DNA from: Gardnerella vaginalis 1500E
Lineage (GTDB): Bacteria; Actinomycetota; Actinomycetes; Actinomycetales; Bifidobacteriaceae
Direction of reading: 5' to 3'
DNA: 64,000 nucleotides
Assembly (NCBI RefSeq): GCF_000263595.1
Contig: NZ_ADES01000001.1
Coordinates: forward strand, 124,001-188,000
Position numbers and translations under genes: made by a program
Notes under the pieces: generated by a model
The model's input: only the letters and a program-made list of their open reading frames with translations
The model's database searches: none
Told to the model about the DNA's origin: nothing
In this document: positions 26,296-34,937 of the stretch, one piece after another
How positions within the stretch are numbered: the stretch's first letter is position 1
Layout: the number at the start of each line of letters is the position of its first letter

Positions 26296-26556
26296 ATGTC
26301 TCAGTTAAGTCAGCTTAAGCAGCAGATTGAAGCAATTGGCAATGCGGCTCAAAAAGCTGGTAGCGGTTTGGAAAGTTTTTCATCAAACTTTAGAAGCCAA
26401 ATACAAAGCGTGCAGTCCACTATGGGAGGTTCTGCGCAAGGCAAAGATCAGAAGATTATTAGCGATCTTCAAAGTGCGTCTTCTGCAGTAACGCGTGCGG
26501 CGCAAGCTTTGCAAACTGCTGCTCGAACAGCTAAGAGTTACGGCTCTTCACTGTAA
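26296..26556 (+). CDS. Small WXG100-like helical protein (no WXG motif)
   Basis: An 86-residue, Cys-free, Trp-free protein predicted to form two helices (about 1-40 and 50-86) around a Gly-rich turn (MGGSAQGKDQK). Size, composition and architecture match ESAT-6/WXG100 or the small LXG-associated proteins of type VII systems, but the turn lacks Trp-x-Gly. AAAAAGGAG before the ATG is the strongest ribosome-binding site in the locus, which suggests high expression. It is separated from the AAA+ gene by 60 AT-rich bases. The role as secreted partner or targeting factor is inferred. Confidence 0.68.
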   Translation: MSQLSQLKQQIEAIGNAAQKAGSGLESFSSNFRSQIQSVQSTMGGSAQGKDQKIISDLQSASSAVTRAAQALQTAARTAKSYGSSL

Positions 26557-26597
26557 TTCCTGTTGCTGTTAAAGTTTCAATACTAGCTTTTACTACA

Positions 26598-26906
26598 ATG
26601 TCGGCTCAAAAAGATTCTGCTAAATTGCAAGAAGCTAAATCGAAGCTTTCGGCTTCGTTATCGGCTATGAATACTCTTTCCCAGTTTTCTCGATTGCGCA
26701 GCCAAATAGATTCGGTAATAAGTGGCACTAACCAATCTGGAAAGTACCGCGAAATAATAGGGAATATCGAAGAGGTTGCTAACGCGCAAAGAACAGTTTG
26801 CAATTCAATCCAAAGCAATATTAAAGAAACCGATATGGCTATACAACGAGCTTTGGAACGAGAACGCGAAGAAGAGAAAGCACGGCGTCAAAAAGAGCGC
26901 AGGTAG
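26598..26906 (+). CDS. Second small helical protein of the cargo module
   Basis: A 102-residue protein, entirely helical in appearance, with two helices around SGTNQSGKYRE. It ends in a very charged tail (REREEEKARRQKERR). It resembles the small helical partners that accompany LXG toxins. No ribosome-binding site is visible in the 41 bases before the ATG, so translation may depend on the preceding gene. The toxin gene begins 3 bases after its stop, which argues for a tight functional pair. Confidence 0.62.
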   Translation: MSAQKDSAKLQEAKSKLSASLSAMNTLSQFSRLRSQIDSVISGTNQSGKYREIIGNIEEVANAQRTVCNSIQSNIKETDMAIQRALEREREEEKARRQKERR

Positions 26907-26909
26907 TCT

Positions 26910-27689
26910 ATGTCTAGGATTCAACAAGTTGCCAACAATACGCGCATATTAGCTGCCAAAGCGCCTAATTTTATGCGAAGTGTGCAGGATGCGACGTTAA
27001 AGCTTACGCATGCTGCGGAATTGATAGCAATGACGCGTGAAAGTGGTCTTGCAAATAGCGTTGAAGCTACTAGAAGCGGCATAGATCCAATTATGAACAA
27101 TATTGCCTACTTTCAAAAGAATGCTAAAAGCTTTGCGGATAATCTCGCTTCAGGCGAAGAATCTGGTTCAGGAGGCAGCAGTACGGATACGGCCGGCGTG
27201 CACGGAGTTTTGAGCGAAGTTCAAGAAAATGGCGATACTGTTATTACACGAGTAGATCCAAAAACGGGTAATGAACTCCGCTGGTATATGAATAAGAATG
27301 GGCAAGCGTATAAAGCCGAAGCAACTATAAGGAAGAAATCAGATGAAGGAAGAACTTCAGCAGAATCTAGATTAACTAGAGAAGTAGGAAACCGTACGCG
27401 CGGAGAATATGATGATGATGGCGGGCATATTTTTGCTGCGATGTTCGCTGGCTCAAATGGGGAAATAAATCTTGTTCCGCAGGACTACCACGTAAATCGT
27501 GCAGCGTATTTAGAAAGAGAAAAGGCAGTACAGCGTTTATTGGATGAAGGGCATCCGGTTAAAATCACCATAGATTTGGAATACAAAGGGGATAGCACTA
27601 GACCTGACGCATTCATATATGGTTATGAGTCTGAAAAAGATGGTAGGCCATTGACGGATGTGACTTATATTGAAAATGGGGAATTTTAA
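26910..27689 (+). CDS. Helical-N-terminus nuclease toxin (DNA/RNA non-specific endonuclease type)
   Basis: A 259-residue protein in three parts. Residues 1-88 are helical, like an ESX or LXG targeting domain. A Gly/Ser linker (GEESGSGGSS) follows. The C-terminal domain (about 100-259) ends in a nuclease with DDDGGHIFAAMF and GEINLVPQDYHVNRAAYLE. This matches the Endonuclea_NS_2 type toxin domain, with His173 as the likely general base and Asn196 as the likely metal ligand. There is no signal peptide, as expected for a type VII-like cargo. The likely target is nucleic acid of competing cells. The following 139-residue gene is the probable antidote. Codon use is more AT-rich and AGA-rich than in the core genes, hinting at exchangeable cargo. 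Confidence 0.78.
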   Translation: MSRIQQVANNTRILAAKAPNFMRSVQDATLKLTHAAELIAMTRESGLANSVEATRSGIDPIMNNIAYFQKNAKSFADNLASGEESGSGGSSTDTAGVHGVLSEVQENGDTVITRVDPKTGNELRWYMNKNGQAYKAEATIRKKSDEGRTSAESRLTREVGNRTRGEYDDDGGHIFAAMFAGSNGEINLVPQDYHVNRAAYLEREKAVQRLLDEGHPVKITIDLEYKGDSTRPDAFIYGYESEKDGRPLTDVTYIENGEF

Positions 27690-27725
27690 AATCTTTATAA
27701 AATTACAAAGAAAAGGTAAACAATT

Positions 27726-28145
27726 ATGGATAATTCAAATACAACGCAAGAAGAGTGGACTGAAAAAGACGAATTGATGATGGAATTGTCTACAAAAATA
27801 ATTGATGACTGTACTTCTCAATACGACAATGTTCAAGATTGTGGTCTTTTGATTGATATAGAAGAAGGTGCAGTGTCTGCAGCGGGATTCGCAAATGCGA
27901 ATGATAAAAAGGAAGGCTGGCCTGTAAAAAACTTAAGTATATTTCATAAGTCGAAAGAATTGTGGAAAAAAATGGATAAAAAATGGTGCAGTGCATTCTT
28001 CTGCGCAGATTTAAAATCAGGAAAGTTTAATGTTAATTTTCTAACTAAAGAAACAATGACATGGCGAAAATCTGTATTCGATCACGTTGGAGAATGGACG
28101 TATTACTTAAATCAAATAAAAGAATTGCGTGGAGAATCTGATTAA
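27726..28145 (+). CDS. Probable immunity protein for the nuclease toxin
   Basis: A 139-residue acidic, soluble protein with no family that I can name with confidence. It includes IIDDCTSQYDNVQDCGLLIDIEEG and a Trp-rich second half (KKWCSAFFCADLKSGKFNV). It lies 36 bases after the nuclease gene, with AAAAGG before the ATG. Position, size and acidity fit an immunity protein of a polymorphic toxin. Nucleases of this type are often paired with YezG/DUF600-like proteins; a distant link is possible but not evident by eye. Confidence 0.6.
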   Translation: MDNSNTTQEEWTEKDELMMELSTKIIDDCTSQYDNVQDCGLLIDIEEGAVSAAGFANANDKKEGWPVKNLSIFHKSKELWKKMDKKWCSAFFCADLKSGKFNVNFLTKETMTWRKSVFDHVGEWTYYLNQIKELRGESD

Positions 28146-28146
28146 A

Positions 28147-28181
28147 TTTAGCTTTTCTGTGTTTAACAATACCAAGCTAAA
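28147..28181. terminator. Weak terminator-like hairpin between immunity and ThrE-type genes
   Basis: An 8-bp inverted repeat (TTTAGCTT, then AAGCTAAA) has a 19-base loop between convergent genes. There is no strong T run. Confidence 0.4.
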
Positions 28182-28196
28182 CTAAAATTCGCTAAA

Positions 28197-29966
28197 TCAC
28201 ACGTCGTAACGCCAACTTTTATCCGTAATAACGCGGGCTACAGCAAGACCAATAGGCAAGCAAATAATCACCATAAAAGCGCGGAAAGTCCAGTCTAATG
28301 CAGGAAGCGTGTGGAATTGGCCAAGATAAAACATTGCGCGATACATATAAAGTCCCGGAACCATAATCACAATTGAAGGAACCGTAAGACCTATTCGCGG
28401 ATAACCCAAGTATTGAGGCGCAAAGCCGTGACGAACAATAGCGCGCCAAGTAGAAGCCAGCAAGCCAGCAAGCAAAGCTCCAGTGAAAGCCGCAATTTCG
28501 GCAGCAATACCGAAGTCTGTCATAGTTAAGCGCAGAGTATCCGTAATAGCTCCAATAACTCCTGCAACTATGCACATGCGCTGTGGAGAATTAAACAGCA
28601 CAGAGAAGCCCCACACGCCAGCAAAGGCCGTAATAAGTCGAAGAACTGCGTTAAGCCAAGGGTTTAATCCAAGAGGAGGGAAACCTTGAGGATTAAGCTG
28701 CACAATGCTTGCAACAGTCCAGCCTGCAAGTGTTCCCATCAAAATAATCGCAAGCGTATAACACAGACGTTGAATTCCGGAAGGGAAATCTATTTTTGCA
28801 ATATCTAGGCCGCCTGTAATAAGTGGGAAGCCTGGAATAACAAATAATACTGAGCCAATATATGCGGTTGTGTGATTTAATGCGCTTGGGTCGAAGTAGC
28901 CAATAAGTTGCAGAGAACCTATGCACGAAAGTGCGCCGATTGCAACCGCAACGAATGTGACTACAAATTGGTTAAGATGATGCATGAACATGCGGCGACG
29001 AATATAATGGCCAATTCCTGCACCAATAAAAGCGCCGATCATGTCGTAAAGGCCACCGCCAAGCAAGAAAGCAAAGGATGCGCAAGCTATTGCGGAAGCA
29101 AGACCTGCAAACCAAGGTTTATAAAGTGGCTTGCGATTTTTAATCAAATCGAGGCGGTCGTGCACTTCGCGAACAGTAAGAGGATGATTATTTTCATCTT
29201 CCTTATTGCTGTTTTCTGTAATTTTTTGAACATGCGAAAAATGTTCAGCGTAAGCGTTTTCTGGCTGTAGAGCGAAAATTCCTCGCGGCTTTTCTTTTTT
29301 GATTGCTTCTTGTAAAGCTTGTTTTTCTGCTTTTTTTGCAGCATTTTCTTCCGACTGTTTAGCTGTTTGTACAATATCGCGCTCAACGTCGCTTTCTTGA
29401 AGAGTATCAACTAATTCTTTAGAAACAGCTGCTTTAGAGTGATACAAAGAATCGTTGCCAAGTTTAACGTTAAACCAGTCAGCAAAATGCTCCAAAAGCC
29501 AAATGCGCTCAGTGTTTACGCCAGTGGTTGGAAGATCTACAACTTCAGTAATGCGCTCATGCTTATCTGTGCAAGTTGCTTCAATATCCGTGAGATTTAC
29601 GTCTGCTCGAACGTGAACGCCCATCGGTTCGCCGATTCTATGCATAAGTTCGCGAACACGGTAGCTTCCGGTTCCTGCTCCTAATCCGAGCGCGCCGACG
29701 CGAATAATAATGCTTGATTTTGCAGCTATGCAGGCTTCGGTAACAGGCTTATCCCAATCGCGCTCAACATCGTCCATGTCGAGCGGAATAGCATGAGTAT
29801 GAAAACGTCCAGAAGGTTTTCCTACTACGTGTCCTGTTGGAAGAATTTCCGGATTGTTATTGCAACTGTTGCTGTAATTAGCATTGCAATTATCACAACT
29901 ATTGCAATTATGGACGTTTGCATTATTGCAAGTATTATTGTCTTCGTTGCTATCTACTGTGCTCAC
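28197..29966 (-). CDS. thrE: Threonine/serine exporter ThrE family protein
   Basis: A 589-residue membrane protein of the ThrE family, known from Corynebacterium to export threonine and serine. A cytosolic DUF1212-type domain (GALGLGAGTGSYRVRELMHRI) is split by a Lys/Glu/Gln-rich insert (about residues 205-265). Two blocks of about five helices follow (DUF1212 membrane part and DUF3815). The start is a GTG; GGGGG lies about 16 bases upstream, slightly far. The first 35 residues are an Asn/Cys-rich low-complexity tract (repeated NC and CN) that is absent from typical ThrE. A downstream Met at about residue 50 could be the functional start. It is convergent with the toxin-immunity genes. Confidence 0.85.
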   Translation of the reverse strand: MSTVDSNEDNNTCNNANVHNCNSCDNCNANYSNSCNNNPEILPTGHVVGKPSGRFHTHAIPLDMDDVERDWDKPVTEACIAAKSSIIIRVGALGLGAGTGSYRVRELMHRIGEPMGVHVRADVNLTDIEATCTDKHERITEVVDLPTTGVNTERIWLLEHFADWFNVKLGNDSLYHSKAAVSKELVDTLQESDVERDIVQTAKQSEENAAKKAEKQALQEAIKKEKPRGIFALQPENAYAEHFSHVQKITENSNKEDENNHPLTVREVHDRLDLIKNRKPLYKPWFAGLASAIACASFAFLLGGGLYDMIGAFIGAGIGHYIRRRMFMHHLNQFVVTFVAVAIGALSCIGSLQLIGYFDPSALNHTTAYIGSVLFVIPGFPLITGGLDIAKIDFPSGIQRLCYTLAIILMGTLAGWTVASIVQLNPQGFPPLGLNPWLNAVLRLITAFAGVWGFSVLFNSPQRMCIVAGVIGAITDTLRLTMTDFGIAAEIAAFTGALLAGLLASTWRAIVRHGFAPQYLGYPRIGLTVPSIVIMVPGLYMYRAMFYLGQFHTLPALDWTFRAFMVIICLPIGLAVARVITDKSWRYDV

Positions 29967-30109
29967 AATTTTTCAGTATACGCCCCCTGTTACCTAGTAA
30001 ATTTTTGTTAACGAAATACTATTTATGCTACGTCCGGTGGTAGTTTCAAAATTAACTTGGTATTTCGCTGTAAACAAGGCTGTGGGCTTGCAACTTTTGA
30101 CCTAAATAA

Positions 30110-30126
30110 CCGCGGAGGAGCCGCGG
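30110..30126 (+). promoter_or_regulatory. GC-rich hairpin presenting AGGAG upstream of ppc
   Basis: CCGCGG, AGGAG, CCGCGG form a 6-bp all-GC stem with the Shine-Dalgarno-like AGGAG in the loop. It lies 8 bases before one candidate ppc start (30134) and 46 bases before the other (30173). It may affect start choice or translation. Confidence 0.45.
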
Positions 30127-30172
30127 AAGTCAGATGACCGAGCAACCTTATTTACTGGCGCAAGGAGGTCTG

Positions 30173-32929
30173 ATGACAGAAGAAAATCAGCAGGTTACTC
30201 CAGCGGACGCAACTATTGTTACGTCTGGCTTGGGGCGAAAAGGCCCAGAGGAGCGTGACCTTCCAGCATCGCTCAAGCAAGACATGGATTTGTGCTTGCA
30301 TATTCTTCGCGATGTTCTTGGTGAATTCGATGAAAAATTACTAGCAGTATTCGACGACGTGCGTTTGAATGCTGTTGAAGCTAGTGCCGCGCATTTTGCA
30401 CAAATGGTAGATGCAAAAGTAACAGCTGACGATGGCTTGAGTAAGGCTGTTAGCAAGATCAACGGAATGAATTTGCATGATACTCAGCTTCTGGCGCGCG
30501 CTTTTGCAACATACTTCCATTTAGCAAACTTGTGCGAAGAGAATTATCGAGTTTCTGTACTTCATCAGCGTGAATGTGAAGTTGAGGATTCGTTACCGGT
30601 TGATCCAGTTAACGAATTAACTTGCGCGTATCACAAGTTACTTACTGAAATGAGCCCTGCCGAAGCGAAAGAATTGCTTGCAAAACTTGAGTTCCATCCT
30701 GTATTTACTGCGCACCCAACTGAAGCTCGTCGTAAGGCTGTAGCTGGAAAGATTCGTAGAATTTCGCAATTATTAAGCGAACATCATCGTTTAGGTGGAT
30801 CTGACAAGCGTGAAAATTATCGTCGTCTGTATAACGAAATTGACGCTCTTCTTAGAACTTCGCCAATTGCTTTGAAGAAGCCAACTCCAGTTGAAGAAGC
30901 TGACACTATTCTTGACATTTTCGACGCTACATTATTTGACACTATTCCAGTCGTGTATCGTCGATTTGACGATTGGCTGCTCGGTAAGAAGGCTGGTTTG
31001 GTGCCGCCTCGCTGCCCTGCATTCTTCCACCCAGGAAGCTGGATTGGATCTGATCGAGATGGCAACCCTAATGTGACAGCTAAAGTGAGCCGCCAAGTCG
31101 CTCGAAAGTTTAGCGATCACGTGCTTGCAGCTTTGGAAAATCGCACGCGCGAAGTTGGCAAATGCTTAACTATGGAAACGCGCACAACTCCTCCAAGCGT
31201 GGAGCTACTTGAGTTGTGGAATCGTCAGCGCGAAATGAGCGAACAGCTTACAGAAAGCGCTTCAGATGTTTCTAATAGTGAGCCGCATCGTGCTGTAATG
31301 CTCGTAATGGCTGACCGTTTGCACCGCACTATTAGCCGCGATACGGATTTGATGTATCATTCTTGCGAAGATTTTATTGAAGATTTGCAAATTGTGCAGC
31401 GCTCTTTGGCAGAAGGTGGAGATCCTCGAGCAGCTTATGGTCCTTTGCAGGATTTGATTTGGCAGGCTCAAACCTTTGGATTCCACATGGTTGAGATGGA
31501 ATTCCGTCAGCATTCTCTCGTGCATTCTCGCGCTTTGGAAGATATTCGCGAACACGGATTGCACGGAGAGCGCGGACCGCTTCAGCCAATGACTCGAGAA
31601 GTGCTCGACACCTTCCGCGCTTTGGGAGCAATCCAAAAGCGCAACGGCATGCGTGCTGCTCGACGCTACATTATTTCCTTCGCAAAATCTGCTCAGCATG
31701 TGCGTGACGTATTTGAGCTAAATCGTCTTGCTTTCGCTCACCCACAGGATGCGCCAACAATCGACGTTATTCCACTGTTTGAGCAGTTGGAAGATTTGCA
31801 AAATTCTGTAAACGTGCTTGAGGAGATTATTAAAATTCCTGAAGTGCAGGCTCGTCTTAAGGCTACTGGCCGCAAGATGGAAGTTATGCTCGGCTACTCG
31901 GATTCATCCAAGGACGCTGGCCCTACTTCCGCAACGCTTGCTTTGCACTCTGCTCAGGAGCGTATTGCTCAGTGGGCTAAGAAGCATGATATTGATTTGA
32001 CACTATTCCATGGCCGCGGTGGCGCTGTTGGTCGAGGTGGCGGTCCTGCAAACCGTGCAGTGCTTGCTCAGCCTGTTGGGTCCGTCAACTGCCGATTTAA
32101 GCTTACTGAACAAGGTGAGGTTATTTTTGCGCGTTACGGAAATCCAGTTTTGGCTATTCGCCACGTCGAATCCGTTGCTTCCGCAACTTTGCTGCAATCT
32201 TCGCCAAGTGTTGAAAAAACTAACACTGATATGACGAAGAAGTACGCGGATATGGCTGCAAAGCTTGATATTGCAGCTCACGAGCGCTTCCTTGATTTGC
32301 TGCAAACGGATGACTTTACTCCATGGTTCTCTACAGTTACGCCGCTTAGTGAAATCGGTTTGCTACCAATCGGCTCTCGCCCAGCTAAGCGCGGTTTGGG
32401 TGCTAAGTCTTTGGACGATTTGAGAACAATTCCGTGGGTGTTCTCCTGGGCTCAGGCTCGAATCAATTTGGCAGCATGGTACGGTTTGGGTACAGCTTGC
32501 GAAAAGTTTGGCGACTTGGAAACTTTGCGCAGAGCTTACGAAGAGTGGCCACTGTTTAGTACGTTTATTGACAATATTGAGATGTCTTTGGCTAAGACGG
32601 ATGAGCGTATTGCTCGCATGTACTTAAGCCTTGGAGATCGCGAAGATTTAAGCGATAAAGTACTTTCGGAAATGCAGCTTACTCGCAAGTGGGTTTTGCA
32701 AATAGTCGACGACAAGTGGCCTTTGCAGCATCGTCACGTGCTCGGCCAGGCTATTCGCGTGCGCTCGCCTTACGTGGACGCGCTTTCTGTAATCCAATCT
32801 CTTGCATTGCACAAGCTTCGTAACAAGGTAGACAAAGAAGAGCTTAGCGAAAGCCAGCAGGCAGAGTTCATCTACCTTATTCTTTGCACTGTTTCCGGTG
32901 TTGCTGCCGGCTTGCAGAATACTGGATGA
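30173..32929 (+). CDS. ppc: Phosphoenolpyruvate carboxylase
   Basis: A 918-residue enzyme that carboxylates PEP to oxaloacetate, replenishing C4 acids. Motifs include the catalytic-histidine site VFTAHPTEARR, GSWIGSDRDGNPNVT, the glycine loop FHGRGGAVGRGGGP and the invariant C-terminus QNTG. The start at 30173 follows AAGGAGGT closely. An in-frame ATG at 30134 would add 13 residues and is an alternative. Length fits the family. A terminator follows at 32956. Confidence 0.95.
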   Translation: MTEENQQVTPADATIVTSGLGRKGPEERDLPASLKQDMDLCLHILRDVLGEFDEKLLAVFDDVRLNAVEASAAHFAQMVDAKVTADDGLSKAVSKINGMNLHDTQLLARAFATYFHLANLCEENYRVSVLHQRECEVEDSLPVDPVNELTCAYHKLLTEMSPAEAKELLAKLEFHPVFTAHPTEARRKAVAGKIRRISQLLSEHHRLGGSDKRENYRRLYNEIDALLRTSPIALKKPTPVEEADTILDIFDATLFDTIPVVYRRFDDWLLGKKAGLVPPRCPAFFHPGSWIGSDRDGNPNVTAKVSRQVARKFSDHVLAALENRTREVGKCLTMETRTTPPSVELLELWNRQREMSEQLTESASDVSNSEPHRAVMLVMADRLHRTISRDTDLMYHSCEDFIEDLQIVQRSLAEGGDPRAAYGPLQDLIWQAQTFGFHMVEMEFRQHSLVHSRALEDIREHGLHGERGPLQPMTREVLDTFRALGAIQKRNGMRAARRYIISFAKSAQHVRDVFELNRLAFAHPQDAPTIDVIPLFEQLEDLQNSVNVLEEIIKIPEVQARLKATGRKMEVMLGYSDSSKDAGPTSATLALHSAQERIAQWAKKHDIDLTLFHGRGGAVGRGGGPANRAVLAQPVGSVNCRFKLTEQGEVIFARYGNPVLAIRHVESVASATLLQSSPSVEKTNTDMTKKYADMAAKLDIAAHERFLDLLQTDDFTPWFSTVTPLSEIGLLPIGSRPAKRGLGAKSLDDLRTIPWVFSWAQARINLAAWYGLGTACEKFGDLETLRRAYEEWPLFSTFIDNIEMSLAKTDERIARMYLSLGDREDLSDKVLSEMQLTRKWVLQIVDDKWPLQHRHVLGQAIRVRSPYVDALSVIQSLALHKLRNKVDKEELSESQQAEFIYLILCTVSGVAAGLQNTG

Positions 32930-32955
32930 TATTTAATAAATACTAAATCAAGAAG

Positions 32956-32993
32956 GCTCTCGTATTTGCGAATTGCAATACGGGAGCTTTTTT
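32956..32993 (+). terminator. ppc terminator
   Basis: An 11-bp stem with one G-T pair (GCTCTCGTATT, then AATACGGGAGC) has a 10-base loop and six T residues directly after it. Confidence 0.9.
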
Positions 32994-33018
32994 GATACTT
33001 AAGCTTTGATACTTAAGC
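32991..33018. repeat. 14-bp tandem repeat after the ppc terminator
   Basis: TTTGATACTTAAGC occurs twice in tandem and a third copy begins (TTTGATA). It contains the palindrome CTTAAG. No function is evident. Confidence 0.6.
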
Positions 33019-33150
33019 TTTGATAGTAATCTTAAATATTCTTAAACAAAAATTCTTATTTACTACGAAAGATACAATATATTCTAAGTCAAAAAATTTT
33101 AAACTTTAAGCAACTAAAAAATATTGCCAATGCCAATGTAGGAGGTAATA

Positions 33151-33810
33151 ATGCAAGACGCAATCAGCGAAGATTTTGCTAATGAAGATTCAGTTTTAGC
33201 TACATCGGTATTAAGCGCAATGCTTGCTGGGAATCGCAAATTTGCAGAAGGCGATTCGGCGCATGCAGGCGTAAATTCACAAGTGCGCATGAAACTTATT
33301 GATGGCCAACATCCTGGAGCTGTTGTGCTTTCGTGCGCAGATTCTAGAGTTGCTCCAGAATTTATATTCGACGCTGGTTTAGGAGATATTTTTTCTGTGC
33401 GCACAGCTGGAGAAGTGTTGGATGATGCTGTGATTGCATCTTTAGAATACGCTGTAAGCGATTTGGGAGTAAAAGTGTTGCTTGTGCTTGGCCATGAGCA
33501 TTGCGGTGCAGTACAAGCCGTTTTGCCGAATGTGCAAAAGCTGGTTTCTAAATACGGCGAAGATGAAACAAGCGAAATAATTGAGTCTAGCGAGTCAATA
33601 TTGCTGCGTTCTTTAGGACCTGCTGCGCTCGCAGGTGTTGAAGAAGATTTAGATACGAATGATATTGAGCGTATTCACGTGTCTAATATCTTGGCTGAAA
33701 TTTGCGAAAAATCACAAATAATTCGCGAAGCTGTTTTCAAAGACGCTTTAATGCTTGTTGGAGCAAGGTATCGAATGAGTGATGGCTTGGTGGAAGTGTT
33801 GTCATGCTAA
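33151..33810 (+). CDS. Beta-class carbonic anhydrase
   Basis: A 219-residue zinc enzyme that interconverts CO2 and bicarbonate. The zinc-site residues are visible: Cys62 and Asp64-x-Arg66 in SCADSR, then His115 and Cys118 in GHEHCGA. GGAGG precedes the ATG at good spacing. The gene overlaps the following permease gene by 7 bases, so carbonic anhydrase, permease and its partner form one operon. Bicarbonate supply to the neighbouring PEP carboxylase is a plausible link. The overlap with a metal-type permease also suggests a zinc-related operon. Confidence 0.93.
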   Translation: MQDAISEDFANEDSVLATSVLSAMLAGNRKFAEGDSAHAGVNSQVRMKLIDGQHPGAVVLSCADSRVAPEFIFDAGLGDIFSVRTAGEVLDDAVIASLEYAVSDLGVKVLLVLGHEHCGAVQAVLPNVQKLVSKYGEDETSEIIESSESILLRSLGPAALAGVEEDLDTNDIERIHVSNILAEICEKSQIIREAVFKDALMLVGARYRMSDGLVEVLSC

Positions 33811-34937
33811 AACCAGGAAAAGCAGAAAAAGCAGTGAAGGTAGTAAAGCAGGCAAAACCAGCAAATTCTGCAAATTATCTTTTTTTGATCGCAGGAGTGC
33901 CTTTTGCGGCTCTTATTATTGCCATGGCCCCTGCTTTACAATTGCGCTACCCTTGGCTTCTTATTGACACCACTGTTCGAGGTGTTGCTGGCTTACTTTT
34001 GCAAGCAATCCCCTTCACTCTTATTGGTGTTCTTGTTTCTGCTGCTGTGGAAACTTGGGTAACGGCTGATTTTATTGAAAAACATGCTCCAAAATCTATT
34101 GCAAACGGTTTTTTAGCTGCCATAATTGCTGGAGTATGTGTGCCTGTGTGCGACTGTGTGGTTGTGCCAACATTTTCTAGACTGGTTGCAAGAAAATTGC
34201 CGCTTCCTTGCGCAATAACTTTCCTTTGTGCTGTTCCTGTTGTAAATCCTGTGTCTGTTTTAGCGACTTGGTACGCTTTTGCTGATGCGCCGGCTGTAGC
34301 CGTTATGCGCGTTGCTTTAGGAGTTGGTATTGCGTTATTAGTTGGATTAAGTTTTGCAATATTTCCGCCAAAATCATCTGTTTTGCGTAACGAAAATTTA
34401 TTAAAAAATAATCTTAAATCAAAATGTTCTTGTGAACTAAATTGTGGCTGCAATCATGAAGAAAATCAAAATTCTTCAGAACAGTTAAAGACGCAAAATC
34501 GCACAAAATCAAGTATTTGCGCGCAAATAAAGCTATACATAAAGCATATTCATGAAGATTTTTTGAAACTTTTACCAATTATTGTGTGCGGAACTATTGT
34601 TGCTTCTGTTATACGAGCTTGGTTAGGGGCGGATCCTGCTTCCAGAATACAAGCTAACAATATTTGGATTGCAATACCTGCAATGATGGCTATTGCATAT
34701 TTCAGCTCGTTGTGCTCAAGTTCGGATGCTGTAATTGCTAGAAGTTTAGCTGCTTCTTTACCAATGTCTTCCGTTTTAGTATTTTTGCTATTCGGACCAA
34801 TGCTAGATTTAAAAAATACTCTTATGCTTATTTCTGATTGCCGCGGCAAATTCGTATTGCGCTTAACGCTATCAATTGCAGGAGTTTGCCTTCTAGCTTC
34901 ACTATTTTCTAACTGGGCTTGGGGGTTCATGCTATGA
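33804..34937 (+). CDS. ArsP/DUF318-type permease
   Basis: A 377-residue polytopic protein of the DUF318/ArsP_1 permease family with about eight helices. The membrane motif GVCVPVCDCVVVP carries three cysteines typical of the family. The long cytoplasmic loop between the two halves contains a Cys/His cluster (Cys208, Cys210, Cys214, Cys216, His218) that could bind a metal. Its partner follows with an ATGA overlap, the same order as the Bacillus YcgR-YcgQ pair. Substrate is not known; a metal or metalloid is the best inference. Confidence 0.82.
   Translation: MLKPGKAEKAVKVVKQAKPANSANYLFLIAGVPFAALIIAMAPALQLRYPWLLIDTTVRGVAGLLLQAIPFTLIGVLVSAAVETWVTADFIEKHAPKSIANGFLAAIIAGVCVPVCDCVVVPTFSRLVARKLPLPCAITFLCAVPVVNPVSVLATWYAFADAPAVAVMRVALGVGIALLVGLSFAIFPPKSSVLRNENLLKNNLKSKCSCELNCGCNHEENQNSSEQLKTQNRTKSSICAQIKLYIKHIHEDFLKLLPIIVCGTIVASVIRAWLGADPASRIQANNIWIAIPAMMAIAYFSSLCSSSDAVIARSLAASLPMSSVLVFLLFGPMLDLKNTLMLISDCRGKFVLRLTLSIAGVCLLASLFSNWAWGFML

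Noticed and set aside
16921-28145. Prophage or integrative element carrying the FtsK-type gene
   Set aside because: No integrase, attachment repeats, relaxase, capsid or tail genes are seen, and flanking genes (trpS, thrE) are ordinary chromosomal genes.
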